A stretch of 49,893 nucleotides of DNA, taken from positions 1 through 49,893 of the forward strand of contig NZ_AUMQ01000041.1 of NCBI RefSeq assembly GCF_000430765.1, given 5' to 3'. Shown here piece by piece: positions 8,558 through 17,069 of this stretch. Within the stretch, counting starts at the first letter, position 1; every line of letters starts with the position of its first letter. A program made the position numbers and the translations under genes. Under the pieces are notes generated by a model, which was given only the letters and a program-made list of their open reading frames with translations, was not told the DNA's origin and did no database searches. Source of the stretch: Peribacillus kribbensis DSM 17871. Its GTDB lineage: Bacteria > Bacillota > Bacilli > Bacillales > DSM-1321.

Positions 8558-9958
8558 TTAGATTTTAATGTGGTACATCCGGCATTTATCATAAAAGCTG
8601 GTTTTTCCGATTCCGAGCAGCCGGGCCGCCAGCTGCTTGCTGCCCTGTGCCTTTTTGAGCGCCCTTTCCAGGGCTTCCTTTTCAGCAGCGGCCATAGTCT
8701 CTTTTAAGGGCTTTACAGGTTCCTCCTCTCTTGGGGGATTCCCGATTACAGGTGCGGGTACTGCTGCATCCTGCAGATAGAGGGGGAGGTGCTCCGCTGA
8801 TATGATATGGCCGTCCAGAATATTGATGGCCCGTTCGAGTACATTCTCGAGCTCCCTGATATTCCCCGGCCAGGAGTGGTTCAGTAGGAGGGGTTCTGTG
8901 CTTTTGGATAAAGAAATATTCTGCCTGAAGAATTTCTTCTCCAGTTTTTTTAAGAGCAGATTGGCAATCTCCATTAGGTCGTCTTTCCGCTCTCTAAGGG
9001 GAGGGATTTCAATTTTCAAGACATTCAGGCGGTAGTATAAATCCTGGCGGAACGTCCCTTCATTGACCATCTCCTCGAGATTCCTGTGGGTGGCCGCAAT
9101 GATTCGGACGTCAACAGCCTTCGGCATCTGTCCGCCAATCCGTTCAATTTCCTTTTCCTGAAGAAACCGCAGCAGCTTGCTTTGCATGGGCAGGGGCATG
9201 TCGCCGATTTCGTCCAGAAAAACAGTCCCTTTATGTCCAAGCTCAAATTTTCCTTTTTTCCCACCCTTGCTTGCGCCGGTAAAGGCACCTTCTTCATATC
9301 CGAATAACTCAGATTCCAGGAGGTGCTCCGGAATGGAAGCACAATTGACCCTGATAAAGGGAAAGCGGGATCTTGTGCTGTTATGATGGATGGAATGTGC
9401 GAACAATTCCTTCCCTGTGCCGGATTCTCCAATGATAAGAAGGGAGCTTTGACTGCAGGAGCCTCTCTCCGCAAGTGCCTTCGCCGCAGTGAAGGCCTTG
9501 TTTTTTCCGGCAAGATCCCTAAAGGTATATTTACTTGAATTTTCCTTGGTATACCGTCTTTTATAATAATTCAGTTCATCCAGCAGGGGCTGGATTTTTT
9601 CCGAGTAGTCCAGCCATTCCTGCGGATTGCGGAAAATGACAGTGCCAGCTGCCCCTTTCAGCTCATTATCGATGAAAATGGGATATCTGTTCGCTATCAT
9701 CTCACTGCCTTTGATGGATTGAACGGACGAAATTTCAGGGATACCTGTGTTCGAGACAATATGCATTCTTGTATTCTCAATGACTTCAGTCACATGCCGT
9801 CCAATTGAATGTGACGGCCGGATATCGAGAAAATCGCAATAAGCCGAATCCATATATTTGATGATTCCGTCCCTGTCTACCACAACTAAGCGTTCAGCTA
9901 CAAGATTGATCACTTCCTCCATCCATTCGACAGGAAGAGCAATTCCCTTATGCACCAT
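8558..9958 (-). CDS. Sigma-54 dependent activator with PAS, AAA+ and Fis-type HTH domains
   Basis: 466 aa from the ATG at 9958, chosen because AAAGGTGA stands 8 nt before it; an in-frame GTG at 9970 has no such site. An N-terminal PAS-like domain (about residues 10-110) includes [20 protein letters not shown]. The AAA+ domain has Walker A GESGTGKE (about 177-184), the sigma-54 contact loop GAFTGA (about 224-229), Walker [10 protein letters not shown] and [12 protein letters not shown] Fis-type helix-turn-helix lies at the C-terminus ([15 protein letters not shown]). There is no receiver domain, so it is likely to sense a metabolite through PAS. Genes beside it and the sigma-54 promoter at 12406 point to control of 3-hydroxybutyrate use. 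SigL (sigma-54) is the partner. Confidence 0.93.
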   Translation of the reverse strand: MVHKGIALPVEWMEEVINLVAERLVVVDRDGIIKYMDSAYCDFLDIRPSHSIGRHVTEVIENTRMHIVSNTGIPEISSVQSIKGSEMIANRYPIFIDNELKGAAGTVIFRNPQEWLDYSEKIQPLLDELNYYKRRYTKENSSKYTFRDLAGKNKAFTAAKALAERGSCSQSSLLIIGESGTGKELFAHSIHHNSTRSRFPFIRVNCASIPEHLLESELFGYEEGAFTGASKGGKKGKFELGHKGTVFLDEIGDMPLPMQSKLLRFLQEKEIERIGGQMPKAVDVRIIAATHRNLEEMVNEGTFRQDLYYRLNVLKIEIPPLRERKDDLMEIANLLLKKLEKKFFRQNISLSKSTEPLLLNHSWPGNIRELENVLERAINILDGHIISAEHLPLYLQDAAVPAPVIGNPPREEEPVKPLKETMAAAEKEALERALKKAQGSKQLAARLLGIGKTSFYDKCRMYHIKI

Positions 9959-9978
9959 ATTTGCAATCACCTTTAGTT

Positions 9979-10006
9979 TTTATAGCTATTATACTAAGAA
10001 TGTCCA
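9979..10006 (-). promoter_or_regulatory. Possible sigma-A promoter of the activator gene
   Basis: Minus strand TGGACA (10006-10001), 16-bp spacer, TATAAA (9984-9979), between bdhA and the activator. It would let the activator be made before the sigma-54 promoter fires. Confidence 0.4.
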
Positions 10007-10044
10007 AGGTATGCTTTCTAAAAAATGAAAAATTCAGAAAAATA

Positions 10045-10830
10045 CTATTGTGCGGTATACCCGCCGTCCAGGACACATGCCTGCCCCGTAATTCCCCTTG
10101 CTTTTTCACTTGCAAGAAAGATGGCATAATCTGCGATTTCTTCGACCTCAAGCAGCCTTTTTTGCGGAATGAGGGGATATAGGACTTCCTCCAGCACACT
10201 CTCCAAGGGTACATTGCGTTCCCGGGCCAGATCTCCCATCTGATTTTGAACAAGCGGTGTGTTTACATAGCCTGGGCAGAGAGCATTGACCGTGATCCCT
10301 GATTCCGCACCCTCAAGGGCTGCCACCTTTGTCAGTCCGATCAGGCCATGCTTTGCGCTGTTATAGGCGGCTTTTCCGGCAAAGCCTACCAGGCCGTTAA
10401 TGGAGGCCATATTAATGACCCGGCCATATCCTTGTTTTTTCATTAAGGGGAAAGCGTGCTTGATCCCAAGAAATGGTGCCGTCAGCATCAGCTTAACCAG
10501 GAATTCAAACCGTTCCACAGGAAAATCTTCTATCGGGGAAATATGCTGCATGCCGGCATTATTCACAAGGATGTCCAGTCTGCCAAATTGGCTGACTGCA
10601 TGCTGCATGCTGTTTTGAATGTCTATTTCGCTTGTCACATCACATTCAAGCCCCACAGCCCTAAAGCCCTGTTCCGATAAGATACGGGCCTCTTCTTTGG
10701 CAGAATCTCCCCTGATGTCCGTCAGGATCACATTCGCTCCTTCGGCAGCGAATGCCTTTCCTATCTCAAGGCCGATTCCGCTTCCTGCCCCGGTAATAAG
10801 GGCAGTTTTGTTCTTTAATGTCTGCATCAT
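10045..10830 (-). CDS. bdhA: D-3-hydroxybutyrate dehydrogenase (short-chain dehydrogenase)
   Basis: 261 aa from the ATG at 10830 (or 260 from the adjacent ATG at 10827). GGAGGG lies 7 nt before it, so the upstream in-frame ATG at 10860 is not favoured. The NAD site GAGSGIG is near residue 14, NNAGMQH is near 90, and the catalytic Ser-Tyr-Lys is in MASINGLVGFAGKAAYNSAK. The segments CPGYVNTPLVQNQ and GITGQACVLDGGYTAQ are characteristic of 3-hydroxybutyrate dehydrogenases rather than generic SDR proteins. It oxidises D-3-hydroxybutyrate to acetoacetate with NAD. It lies 39 bp after the GntP permease and before the activator. A generic SDR role is the alternative. Confidence 0.88.
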   Translation of the reverse strand: MMQTLKNKTALITGAGSGIGLEIGKAFAAEGANVILTDIRGDSAKEEARILSEQGFRAVGLECDVTSEIDIQNSMQHAVSQFGRLDILVNNAGMQHISPIEDFPVERFEFLVKLMLTAPFLGIKHAFPLMKKQGYGRVINMASINGLVGFAGKAAYNSAKHGLIGLTKVAALEGAESGITVNALCPGYVNTPLVQNQMGDLARERNVPLESVLEEVLYPLIPQKRLLEVEEIADYAIFLASEKARGITGQACVLDGGYTAQ

Positions 10831-10869
10831 TTTTTTCCCTCCGGAAGTAGTATTTGTCATATGTTCAGC

Positions 10870-12306
10870 TTAAACAATCCCTGTAAGGCTGTACAGTCCG
10901 ATAATCAGGAAAACAGTCACGGTCTTTAACACAGTAATTGCAAAAATATCCTTGTACGACTGCCTGTGGGTAAGCCCTGTTACGGCCAGCAATGTAATGA
11001 CCGCCCCGTTATGAGGGAGGGTATCCATCCCGCCGGATGCCATGGAGATGACCCTGTGCATAACCTCTGCCGGGATATGAAATTCCTGGATGGCCGCTGT
11101 ATATTTATCCGACATGGCTGCCAGGGCAATGCCCATTCCGCCCGATGCTGAACCGGTGACTCCAGCCAGGGTGGTCGTAGTGATGGCCCCGTTGACAAGG
11201 GGATTGGTAAAGGTTTCGGAAATCCCTCTGCTGACCGTAGAAAATCCCGGCAGAGAAGAAATAATCCCGCCAAACCCATATTCTGCAGCGGTATTCATGA
11301 CAGCAAGCAAAGCTCCGGCGATGCTCAGGTTCAATCCCGTCTGGAAATCAGTAGAAACTCTCTTCCAATTGTAAAAGAGGGAAGCAATAATCCCGATGGC
11401 AAGTGCCATTTCCACAGACCAGATGGCAGTCACTGCCGGCGTTTCAAGTTTAACTACTGTATTTAGCCCGATTGCGGAAAAGTCAAACCCATTTGGGTAC
11501 CATTTAGGAATGTTAACCGTAAATACCTTATTCATTACTCCTACCAAAATAAGGGGAAGGAAGGCTGCTGTCTGGCGCAGCGGAGAGGGGCTGCCTTCAG
11601 GAAGAGGCTCTTCTTTTTTAGAAAGATCTGCTGCTGTACTGGCAGCTGCTGTTTCAGAACCAAATCCAGTGTAGCCTTCACCGGCTGCCAAAGCCTTTCT
11701 TCTCTGGCGTTCGAGGTAAAGCAGTCCGACAAGAAGAATAAACACGCCTCCAATGATTCCAAGTGCTGGGGCAGCGTAAATATCGGTTTTGAAAAAGGTA
11801 GTCGGGATGACGTTTTGAATCTGAGGTGTCCCCGGCAAAGCATCCATAGTGAATGTGAACGCTCCCAATGCTATTGTGCCGGGAATCAGCCTTTTTGGAA
11901 TATTTGCCTGCCTGAATAAATTGGCAGCAAAAGGATAGACTGCAAAAACCACTACAAACAAGCTTACACCGCTGTATGTCAAGATAGCTCCGAGCAGCAC
12001 GATCGACAGCATGGCCCTTTTGGCCCCCGCAAGCCTTGAGATCGTGGACGCTATGGACTCGGCGATACCTGACATTTCCACGACTTTTCCAAAGATGGCT
12101 CCCAATAAAAAGACTGGGAAATACGATTTGATGAATCCCACCATCTTATCCATGAAAATGTTTGAGAAAAAGGGAAGAACATAATGCGGGTCCGTTAAAA
12201 GAACAGCAAACAAGGCGCAGATAGGGGCAAATAAAATAACGGAGAACCCTCTATAAGCAACGAACATTAATAAACCTAAAGACAATAAAATAATGACTAA
12301 CTCCAT
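10870..12306 (-). CDS. GntP family permease, probable 3-hydroxybutyrate transporter
   Basis: 478 aa with about a dozen hydrophobic segments. The start MELVIILLSLGLLMFVAYRGFSVI and the repeated Gly/Ser-rich membrane motifs (TGSASGGMGIAL, MASGGMDTLPHNGAVITLL) mark the GntP/gluconate-type symporter family. Family members import gluconate, citrate or short hydroxy-acids with protons. The substrate is inferred from the next gene, bdhA; B. subtilis YxjC sits in a similar ketone-body cluster, as I recall. It is the first gene of the minus-strand operon and lies behind the sigma-54 promoter. Confidence 0.88.
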   Translation of the reverse strand: MELVIILLSLGLLMFVAYRGFSVILFAPICALFAVLLTDPHYVLPFFSNIFMDKMVGFIKSYFPVFLLGAIFGKVVEMSGIAESIASTISRLAGAKRAMLSIVLLGAILTYSGVSLFVVVFAVYPFAANLFRQANIPKRLIPGTIALGAFTFTMDALPGTPQIQNVIPTTFFKTDIYAAPALGIIGGVFILLVGLLYLERQRRKALAAGEGYTGFGSETAAASTAADLSKKEEPLPEGSPSPLRQTAAFLPLILVGVMNKVFTVNIPKWYPNGFDFSAIGLNTVVKLETPAVTAIWSVEMALAIGIIASLFYNWKRVSTDFQTGLNLSIAGALLAVMNTAAEYGFGGIISSLPGFSTVSRGISETFTNPLVNGAITTTTLAGVTGSASGGMGIALAAMSDKYTAAIQEFHIPAEVMHRVISMASGGMDTLPHNGAVITLLAVTGLTHRQSYKDIFAITVLKTVTVFLIIGLYSLTGIV

Positions 12307-12405
12307 GTAAATCCTCCTTTTTCAATAAAATCAGCTAAGCCAGGGATATGTATCCACCTCCATGTTTGAAATTGCAGCCAAAAGGGTAAGTCAATCTTGT
12401 TTAAT

Positions 12406-12420
12406 GCAAATAGTGTGCCA
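12406..12420 (-). promoter_or_regulatory. Sigma-54 (-24/-12) promoter of the permease-bdhA operon
   Basis: Minus strand TGGCAC (12420-12415), five bases, TTGC (12409-12406) followed by A. This matches the sigma-54 consensus with GG and GC at the invariant spacing. It lies about 100 bp before the permease start, and the neighbouring activator carries GAFTGA. Confidence 0.9.
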
Positions 12421-12470
12421 AATTAGAAAAATCAGAAAAATAAGCGAATAAAAAGGAGAGTTTTACTTTC

Positions 12471-12540
12471 ATTCCGGAAAAACGGAATTTTTTTTCTCAG
12501 TCACAGCCGTTATTTCGGAAAGTTTCCGTATTTTCGGAAG
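12471..12540. promoter_or_regulatory. Upstream activator sites (paired palindromes) for the sigma-54 activator
   Basis: ATTCCG-N6-CGGAAT at 12471-12488 and CGGAAA-G-TTTCCG at 12516-12528 share the half-site CGGAA. Their centres are about 42.5 bp apart, close to four helical turns, placing both on one face of the DNA. A further half-site TTTTCGGAAG is at 12531-12540. They sit about 50-110 bp upstream of the -24 element, the usual range for enhancer-binding proteins. That the neighbouring activator binds here is inferred. Confidence 0.7.
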
Positions 12541-12600
12541 GGAATGGATCCTTAAGATTGTTAAATTAAGAGATTAATGAAATAATTTATAATAATACAT

Positions 12601-12629
12601 TTGCATTTATTTTTATTCATACATATAAT
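12601..12629 (+). promoter_or_regulatory. argC sigma-A promoter with an embedded ARG box
   Basis: TTGCAT (12601-12606), a 17-bp spacer and TATAAT (12624-12629) form a strong sigma-A promoter. The stretch TTGCATTTATTTTTATTCAT (12601-12620) closely matches the AhrC/ArgR ARG box in reverse orientation. The repressor would therefore cover the -35 and spacer when arginine is plentiful. Confidence 0.85.
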
Positions 12630-12678
12630 GGGTAATAATCCTATTTTTTAATACTTATATCCATGGAGATGATTGATT

Positions 12679-13713
12679 TTGAAGGTTTCGATTGTAGGAG
12701 CGACAGGTTATGGAGGGTTGGAATTAACAAGATTTATTAATAATCATGCAGTATTTGAACTGGAAAGCGTCCATTCCTCCTCAAGGACCGGTGAAAGCAT
12801 TGCAGGCGAATACCCGCATCTGAAAAGCATCACAGATCATCTGCTTCAGGAAATTGATCCTGAAAAGATTGCAAAAACGTCCGAGGTGGTTTTTCTAGCC
12901 ACGCCAAATGGGATTTCAAAAGGACTTACCCCAATTTTTCAGGACTTGAATATAAAGGTGATAGATCTGTCGGGTGATTTAAGGATTAAAGACCGCGGGC
13001 AATACCAGGCTTGGTATAAGAAGGAACCTGCGGATCAAAAGGTGATTGACTCTGCGGTCTACGGCCTTTCAGAATGGAATCGGGAAGCTGTATCCAAAGC
13101 AGGCACGATTGCCAATCCGGGCTGTTTTCCAACTGCATCGCTGCTGGGCCTGGCGCCAATCCTGCAAAACTATGAAACTGTCTGTGATATTATCATTGAT
13201 GCCAAGACGGGAGTTTCAGGCGCAGGAAAGGCTCCCTCTGCTTCTACTCATTTTAGTGAAATCAATGAAAATATCAAAATTTATAAGGTGCATGAACACC
13301 AGCATGTCCCGGAAATTGAACAGCAATGCCTTCTATGGAATCCTGGGGCTCCAAACATCAGTTTTTCGGCCCATCTTGTCCCGATGACAAGAGGAATTAT
13401 GGCTACTATGTATATAAAAACAAACCAGGAAACGACGTCTCATGAAATATGGGAACTGTTCCGCCATACGTATGAAAAACATCCGTTTGTCAGAATTCAT
13501 CCGCAGGGAAGCTTTCCCTGTACCAAGCATGTGTACGGCTCCAACTTCTGTGATATAGGCACGGCCGTGGATGAACGAACAGGCCGGATTACCGTCGTTT
13601 CCGTCATTGATAATCTGGTCAAAGGAGCTGCCGGCCAGGCCATTCAAAATGCAAATATCATGATGGGCATAAAAGAGGAAGAGGGGCTCACGCAGCTGCC
13701 CCTATATCCTTAA
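12679..13713 (+). CDS. argC: N-acetyl-gamma-glutamyl-phosphate reductase ArgC
   Basis: 344 aa from the TTG at 12679. GGAGATGA (12665-12672) is correctly spaced for this TTG and too close to the in-frame TTG at 12673. The N-terminus KVSIVGATGYGGLEL is the NADP-binding Rossmann loop. The catalytic Cys is in ANPGCFPTASLLGLAPIL near residue 147, and HEHQHVPEIEQ carries the conserved His. It reduces N-acetylglutamyl phosphate to the semialdehyde. First gene of the arginine operon. Confidence 0.96.
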   Translation: MKVSIVGATGYGGLELTRFINNHAVFELESVHSSSRTGESIAGEYPHLKSITDHLLQEIDPEKIAKTSEVVFLATPNGISKGLTPIFQDLNIKVIDLSGDLRIKDRGQYQAWYKKEPADQKVIDSAVYGLSEWNREAVSKAGTIANPGCFPTASLLGLAPILQNYETVCDIIIDAKTGVSGAGKAPSASTHFSEINENIKIYKVHEHQHVPEIEQQCLLWNPGAPNISFSAHLVPMTRGIMATMYIKTNQETTSHEIWELFRHTYEKHPFVRIHPQGSFPCTKHVYGSNFCDIGTAVDERTGRITVVSVIDNLVKGAAGQAIQNANIMMGIKEEEGLTQLPLYP

Positions 13714-13815
13714 CATCCTCACTGGAAAGAGGATTACCATCATCAGCTAAAAGCATGGCAGCTCATCCTGATCACGATCAAAGGGAAGGCAGCCAGCAAA
13801 CCATAGGAGGCAAAC

Positions 13816-15048
13816 ATGGAAACAATTAAAGAGAAGCATCACCTTGAAAAAATCATGAGTGGAGGCATTCTGTCACCTAAAGGATATAAAGCGGCAGGCG
13901 TCCATGCCGGCCTCCGTTATACAAAGAAAGACCTGGGGATCATCCTTTCGGAAGTTCCGGCTGCCTGTGCAGCCGTATATACCAAAAATCAGCTGACTGC
14001 GGCACCGCTTCAGGTCACAAAGGAAAGTATAGCTGTAGAAAGGAAACTGCAGGGAATTGTGGTGAACAGCGCCTGTGCGAATGCCTGCACAGGCAGACAG
14101 GGGCTGGCTGATGCCTATGAGATGAGGAAATATGCAGCAAATGCCTTTGGAGTAAAGGAACATTATATGGCCGTGGCATCCACGGGTGTCATTGGTGAAT
14201 TTCTAAATATGGAAAAAATCAAAAGGGGGATCGACCTGCTGCAGCCTGTGAAGGAGGAAACAGGAGGGGCTGACTTTGAAACAGCCATCCTGACCACGGA
14301 TACGGTAACCAAGAAGACTGCTTATTGTACGTATATTGATGGGGTAAAGGTGACAGCAGGAGGTGCAGCCAAAGGCTCGGGTATGATTCATCCCAACATG
14401 GCGACCATGCTCGGCTTTGTAACGACAGATGCCAATATCAGTTCCGCTGCTCTTCAAAGGGCGTTATCAGCAGTGACGGACCAGACATTCAATCAAATCA
14501 CAGTAGACGGGGATACATCGACAAATGATATGGTTGTGGTTCTCGCAAATGGTACAGCCGGGAATCGCCAGCTGGATGAAGACCATCCCGAGTGGGATAA
14601 ATTTATGAATCTGCTGAAAACCACGTCAGAAGAACTTGCCAAGAAAATTGCAAGGGATGGAGAAGGGGCAACCAAATTGATCGAAGTCCGGGTATCCGGA
14701 ATGAGGACAGTAGAAGAAGCCCAGCTGGCCGCAAAGACCATTGTCGGCAGCAATCTTGTGAAGACAGCCGTATTTGGCGCTGATGGCAACTGGGGCCGCG
14801 TGATTGCAGCCATGGGAAGAAGCGGTATCAGCTTTAATCCGGATGATGTGACCATTTATTTCGGCAGCCACCTGCTGCTGAAAGAAAGTGAGCCTGTTGC
14901 TTTCTGCGAAGAAAGTGTGACTGCTTATCTGAAAAATGAACATGTCACGATTGATGTGCTTCTCCAGGAAGGCGGATGCAGCGGCACTGCCTGGGGCTGT
15001 GACCTGACGTATGATTATGTGAAAATTAATGGAAGCTATCGTTCATGA
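13816..15048 (+). CDS. argJ: Bifunctional ornithine acetyltransferase / N-acetylglutamate synthase ArgJ
   Basis: 410 aa. The autoproteolysis site is in KGSGMIHPNMATMLGF near residue 190, where cleavage before Thr of ATML makes the alpha and beta chains and leaves Thr as nucleophile. GADGNWGRVIAAMGRSG and the C-terminal GCDLTYDYVKINGSYRS are family hallmarks. It recycles the acetyl group from acetylornithine to glutamate, giving the cyclic pathway. Start at ATG after ATAGGAGGC. Overlaps nothing upstream; argB follows 11 bp after the stop. Confidence 0.96.
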   Translation: METIKEKHHLEKIMSGGILSPKGYKAAGVHAGLRYTKKDLGIILSEVPAACAAVYTKNQLTAAPLQVTKESIAVERKLQGIVVNSACANACTGRQGLADAYEMRKYAANAFGVKEHYMAVASTGVIGEFLNMEKIKRGIDLLQPVKEETGGADFETAILTTDTVTKKTAYCTYIDGVKVTAGGAAKGSGMIHPNMATMLGFVTTDANISSAALQRALSAVTDQTFNQITVDGDTSTNDMVVVLANGTAGNRQLDEDHPEWDKFMNLLKTTSEELAKKIARDGEGATKLIEVRVSGMRTVEEAQLAAKTIVGSNLVKTAVFGADGNWGRVIAAMGRSGISFNPDDVTIYFGSHLLLKESEPVAFCEESVTAYLKNEHVTIDVLLQEGGCSGTAWGCDLTYDYVKINGSYRS

Positions 15049-15059
15049 TGGAGGATGCT

Positions 15060-15842
15060 ATGGAAATCATCGTTATCAAATGCGGAGGAAGCACTTTGAA
15101 TAATCTATCAGAATCATTTTTTGAGAGTCTGATAGAGCTGAAGCAGGATGGCCGTCAGCTGGTCTTCATTCATGGAGGCGGCCCTGACATTAATGAAGCA
15201 TTAAAGTTATATGATATCCAGCCTGAATTCAAGGACGGACTGCGGAAAACAACACCTGACGTCATGGAAATCGTGGAATTGGTGCTAGCGGGCAGGACGA
15301 ACCGGAAGCTTGTAGAGATGCTGGGGCAAAAAGGCTTTAAGGCTCTAGGGCTGAATGGATCGGACTGCGATATCCTGGAAGCTGATTATATCGATGAGGA
15401 GAATCTGGGGCAGACGGGTAAAGTGACCGCTGTGAACAAGGAACTTTTACTTTTCTTATTGCGGGAGGGATATACCCCTGTCCTGACGCCGATTGCGAAA
15501 AAAGGCGGGCAGAAAATGAATGTGAATGCGGATATGGCGGCCGGTGCGGCTGCTGCGGCACTGGGCGCAGAGATTTGCGTGTTTATAACGGATGTAGAAG
15601 GAGTCATGAAGGAAGGGTCTGTCCTTGCACAACTGACAGAACAGGAAACAAAGACCCTTATTGAGGATGGGACCATTTATGGAGGAATGAAGCCGAAAGT
15701 CGAGACGGCATTATCGGTTCTTGAACAGGGAGCCGGCAAGGCAATGATTGCAAGTGGAAAGATTTCTTTTTATCAAGAAGGAAGGTTTACCGGCACGGCT
15801 TTTATTGCGGAAAGTAAATCAGTCAAGGAGGCAGTCAAATGA
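15060..15842 (+). CDS. argB: Acetylglutamate kinase ArgB
   Basis: 260 aa from the ATG at 15060, which has GGAGG five nt before it. In-frame ATGs at 15045 and 15048 overlap the argJ stop and lack such a site. The N-terminus is MEIIVIKCGGSTL, and the amino acid kinase fold markers are FIHGGGPDINEAL and MNVNADMAAGAAAAALGAE. It phosphorylates N-acetylglutamate. Its stop overlaps the argD start (ATGA). Confidence 0.96.
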   Translation: MEIIVIKCGGSTLNNLSESFFESLIELKQDGRQLVFIHGGGPDINEALKLYDIQPEFKDGLRKTTPDVMEIVELVLAGRTNRKLVEMLGQKGFKALGLNGSDCDILEADYIDEENLGQTGKVTAVNKELLLFLLREGYTPVLTPIAKKGGQKMNVNADMAAGAAAAALGAEICVFITDVEGVMKEGSVLAQLTEQETKTLIEDGTIYGGMKPKVETALSVLEQGAGKAMIASGKISFYQEGRFTGTAFIAESKSVKEAVK

Positions 15843-16993
15843 GCAGTCTTTTTCCAACATATGCACGATGGAACATCGAGCCTGTAAAAGGAGAAGGAAC
15901 AAGCCTGGTGGATCAATCAGGGAAGGAATATCTAGATTTCACGTCTGGGATCGGTGTGCTGAATCTGGGGCACTGTCATCCTGCTGTAACAGAAGCAGTA
16001 AAGGCGCAGCTTGAGGCGCTCTGGCATACATCGAACCTTTTCACTTTACAAATCCAGGAAGAGGCTGCTTCTCTGTTAACCGGGCTATCTGGACTGGATC
16101 GTGTCTTCTTCTGTAACAGCGGGGCAGAGGCCAATGAGGCGGCCATCAAGCTTGCCAGAAAAGCGACAGGCAGATCGAAGGTGGTTACATGCCTTCAGTC
16201 ATTCCATGGCAGAACATTTGCTACCATGGCCGCGACCGGGCAGGAGAAAGTCCGGACCGGCTACGGAACAATGCTTGAATCCTTTTCGTATGTAGAATTT
16301 AATAATCTGGAGGCACTGGAGAGGGCATGCGGTGAGGATACTGCAGCAATCATGGTAGAAATGATCCAGGGAGAAGGCGGCATCCGTCCGATTCAAGAGG
16401 GTTATATTGAGAAAATAAAGGAAATCTGCCAGAAAACAGGCGCCCTCCTTATAGTGGATGAAGTGCAGACAGGCATCGGCAGAACAGGGAAAGCATTTGC
16501 TTTTCAGCATTTTAATCTCCAGCCTGATATCGTAACATCAGCAAAAGGGCTGGGCAATGGGCTGCCTGTAGGAGCGATGCTTGGCAGTGAGGTGCTTTCA
16601 GCACACTTTGGCCCGGGGAGTCACGGATCTACATTTGGAGGAAATCCGGTATGCTTAGCCTCTGCTAAAGCAGTTTTAAAAGAAATCTCCAGGAATGGAT
16701 TTCTGGAGGAGGTAAATGAAAAAGGAAAGCTTCTTTTGCAGGGGTTAAAGGATGGTTTAGGAAATGCAGAAGTCGTAAAAGAAATCAGGGGCAAAGGCCT
16801 CATGATCGGAATAGAGTTAAAGGAGGAAGCTGCTCCATATCTGGAAGTCTTGCAGGATAAAGGACTGCTTGTGCTGACAGCGGGGCCAAACGTGCTCCGT
16901 CTGCTCCCGCCGCTTACTGTGACGAGAGACGAAATTCAATCTGCGGCTAATATGATTTCAGGTTTATTCGCTAAAAAGACCCAGGCTGTTTGA
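15839..16993 (+). CDS. argD: Acetylornithine aminotransferase ArgD
   Basis: 384 aa, class III PLP aminotransferase. FCNSGAEANEAAIKLARK near residue 90 binds the phosphate, IVDEVQTGIGRTG near 205 holds the PLP-contacting Asp, and the Schiff-base Lys is in TSAKGLGNGLPVGA near 238. It makes N-acetylornithine from the semialdehyde and glutamate. It overlaps argB by 4 bp, so it is translationally coupled. Confidence 0.96.
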   Translation: MSSLFPTYARWNIEPVKGEGTSLVDQSGKEYLDFTSGIGVLNLGHCHPAVTEAVKAQLEALWHTSNLFTLQIQEEAASLLTGLSGLDRVFFCNSGAEANEAAIKLARKATGRSKVVTCLQSFHGRTFATMAATGQEKVRTGYGTMLESFSYVEFNNLEALERACGEDTAAIMVEMIQGEGGIRPIQEGYIEKIKEICQKTGALLIVDEVQTGIGRTGKAFAFQHFNLQPDIVTSAKGLGNGLPVGAMLGSEVLSAHFGPGSHGSTFGGNPVCLASAKAVLKEISRNGFLEEVNEKGKLLLQGLKDGLGNAEVVKEIRGKGLMIGIELKEEAAPYLEVLQDKGLLVLTAGPNVLRLLPPLTVTRDEIQSAANMISGLFAKKTQAV

Positions 16994-17032
16994 TACCTAG
17001 GGTTTCTATGGATAAAAATGTATAAAAATACG
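16990..17032 (+). promoter_or_regulatory. Possible internal promoter with ARG-box-like repeats before carA
   Basis: TTGATA (16990-16995), 17 bp, TAAAAA (17013-17018) overlaps the argD stop. Two copies of ATAAAAAT 10 bp apart (17012 and 17022), within TATGGATAAAAATG and TGTATAAAAATACG, resemble the ATGAATAAAAAT core of ARG boxes. Weak evidence. Confidence 0.3.
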
Positions 17033-17069
17033 ATTGGATATATAAATATACAAGTTGTGAGGGTGGACT

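Noticed and set aside
10045-12306. Gluconate use operon (because of the GntP-type permease)
   Set aside because: No gluconate kinase or GntR regulator is nearby, and the partner enzyme has 3-hydroxybutyrate dehydrogenase signatures.
16994-17069. Terminator between argD and carA splitting the operon
   Set aside because: No stem with a T run is present; AT-rich repeats are better read as promoter or ARG-like sequence.
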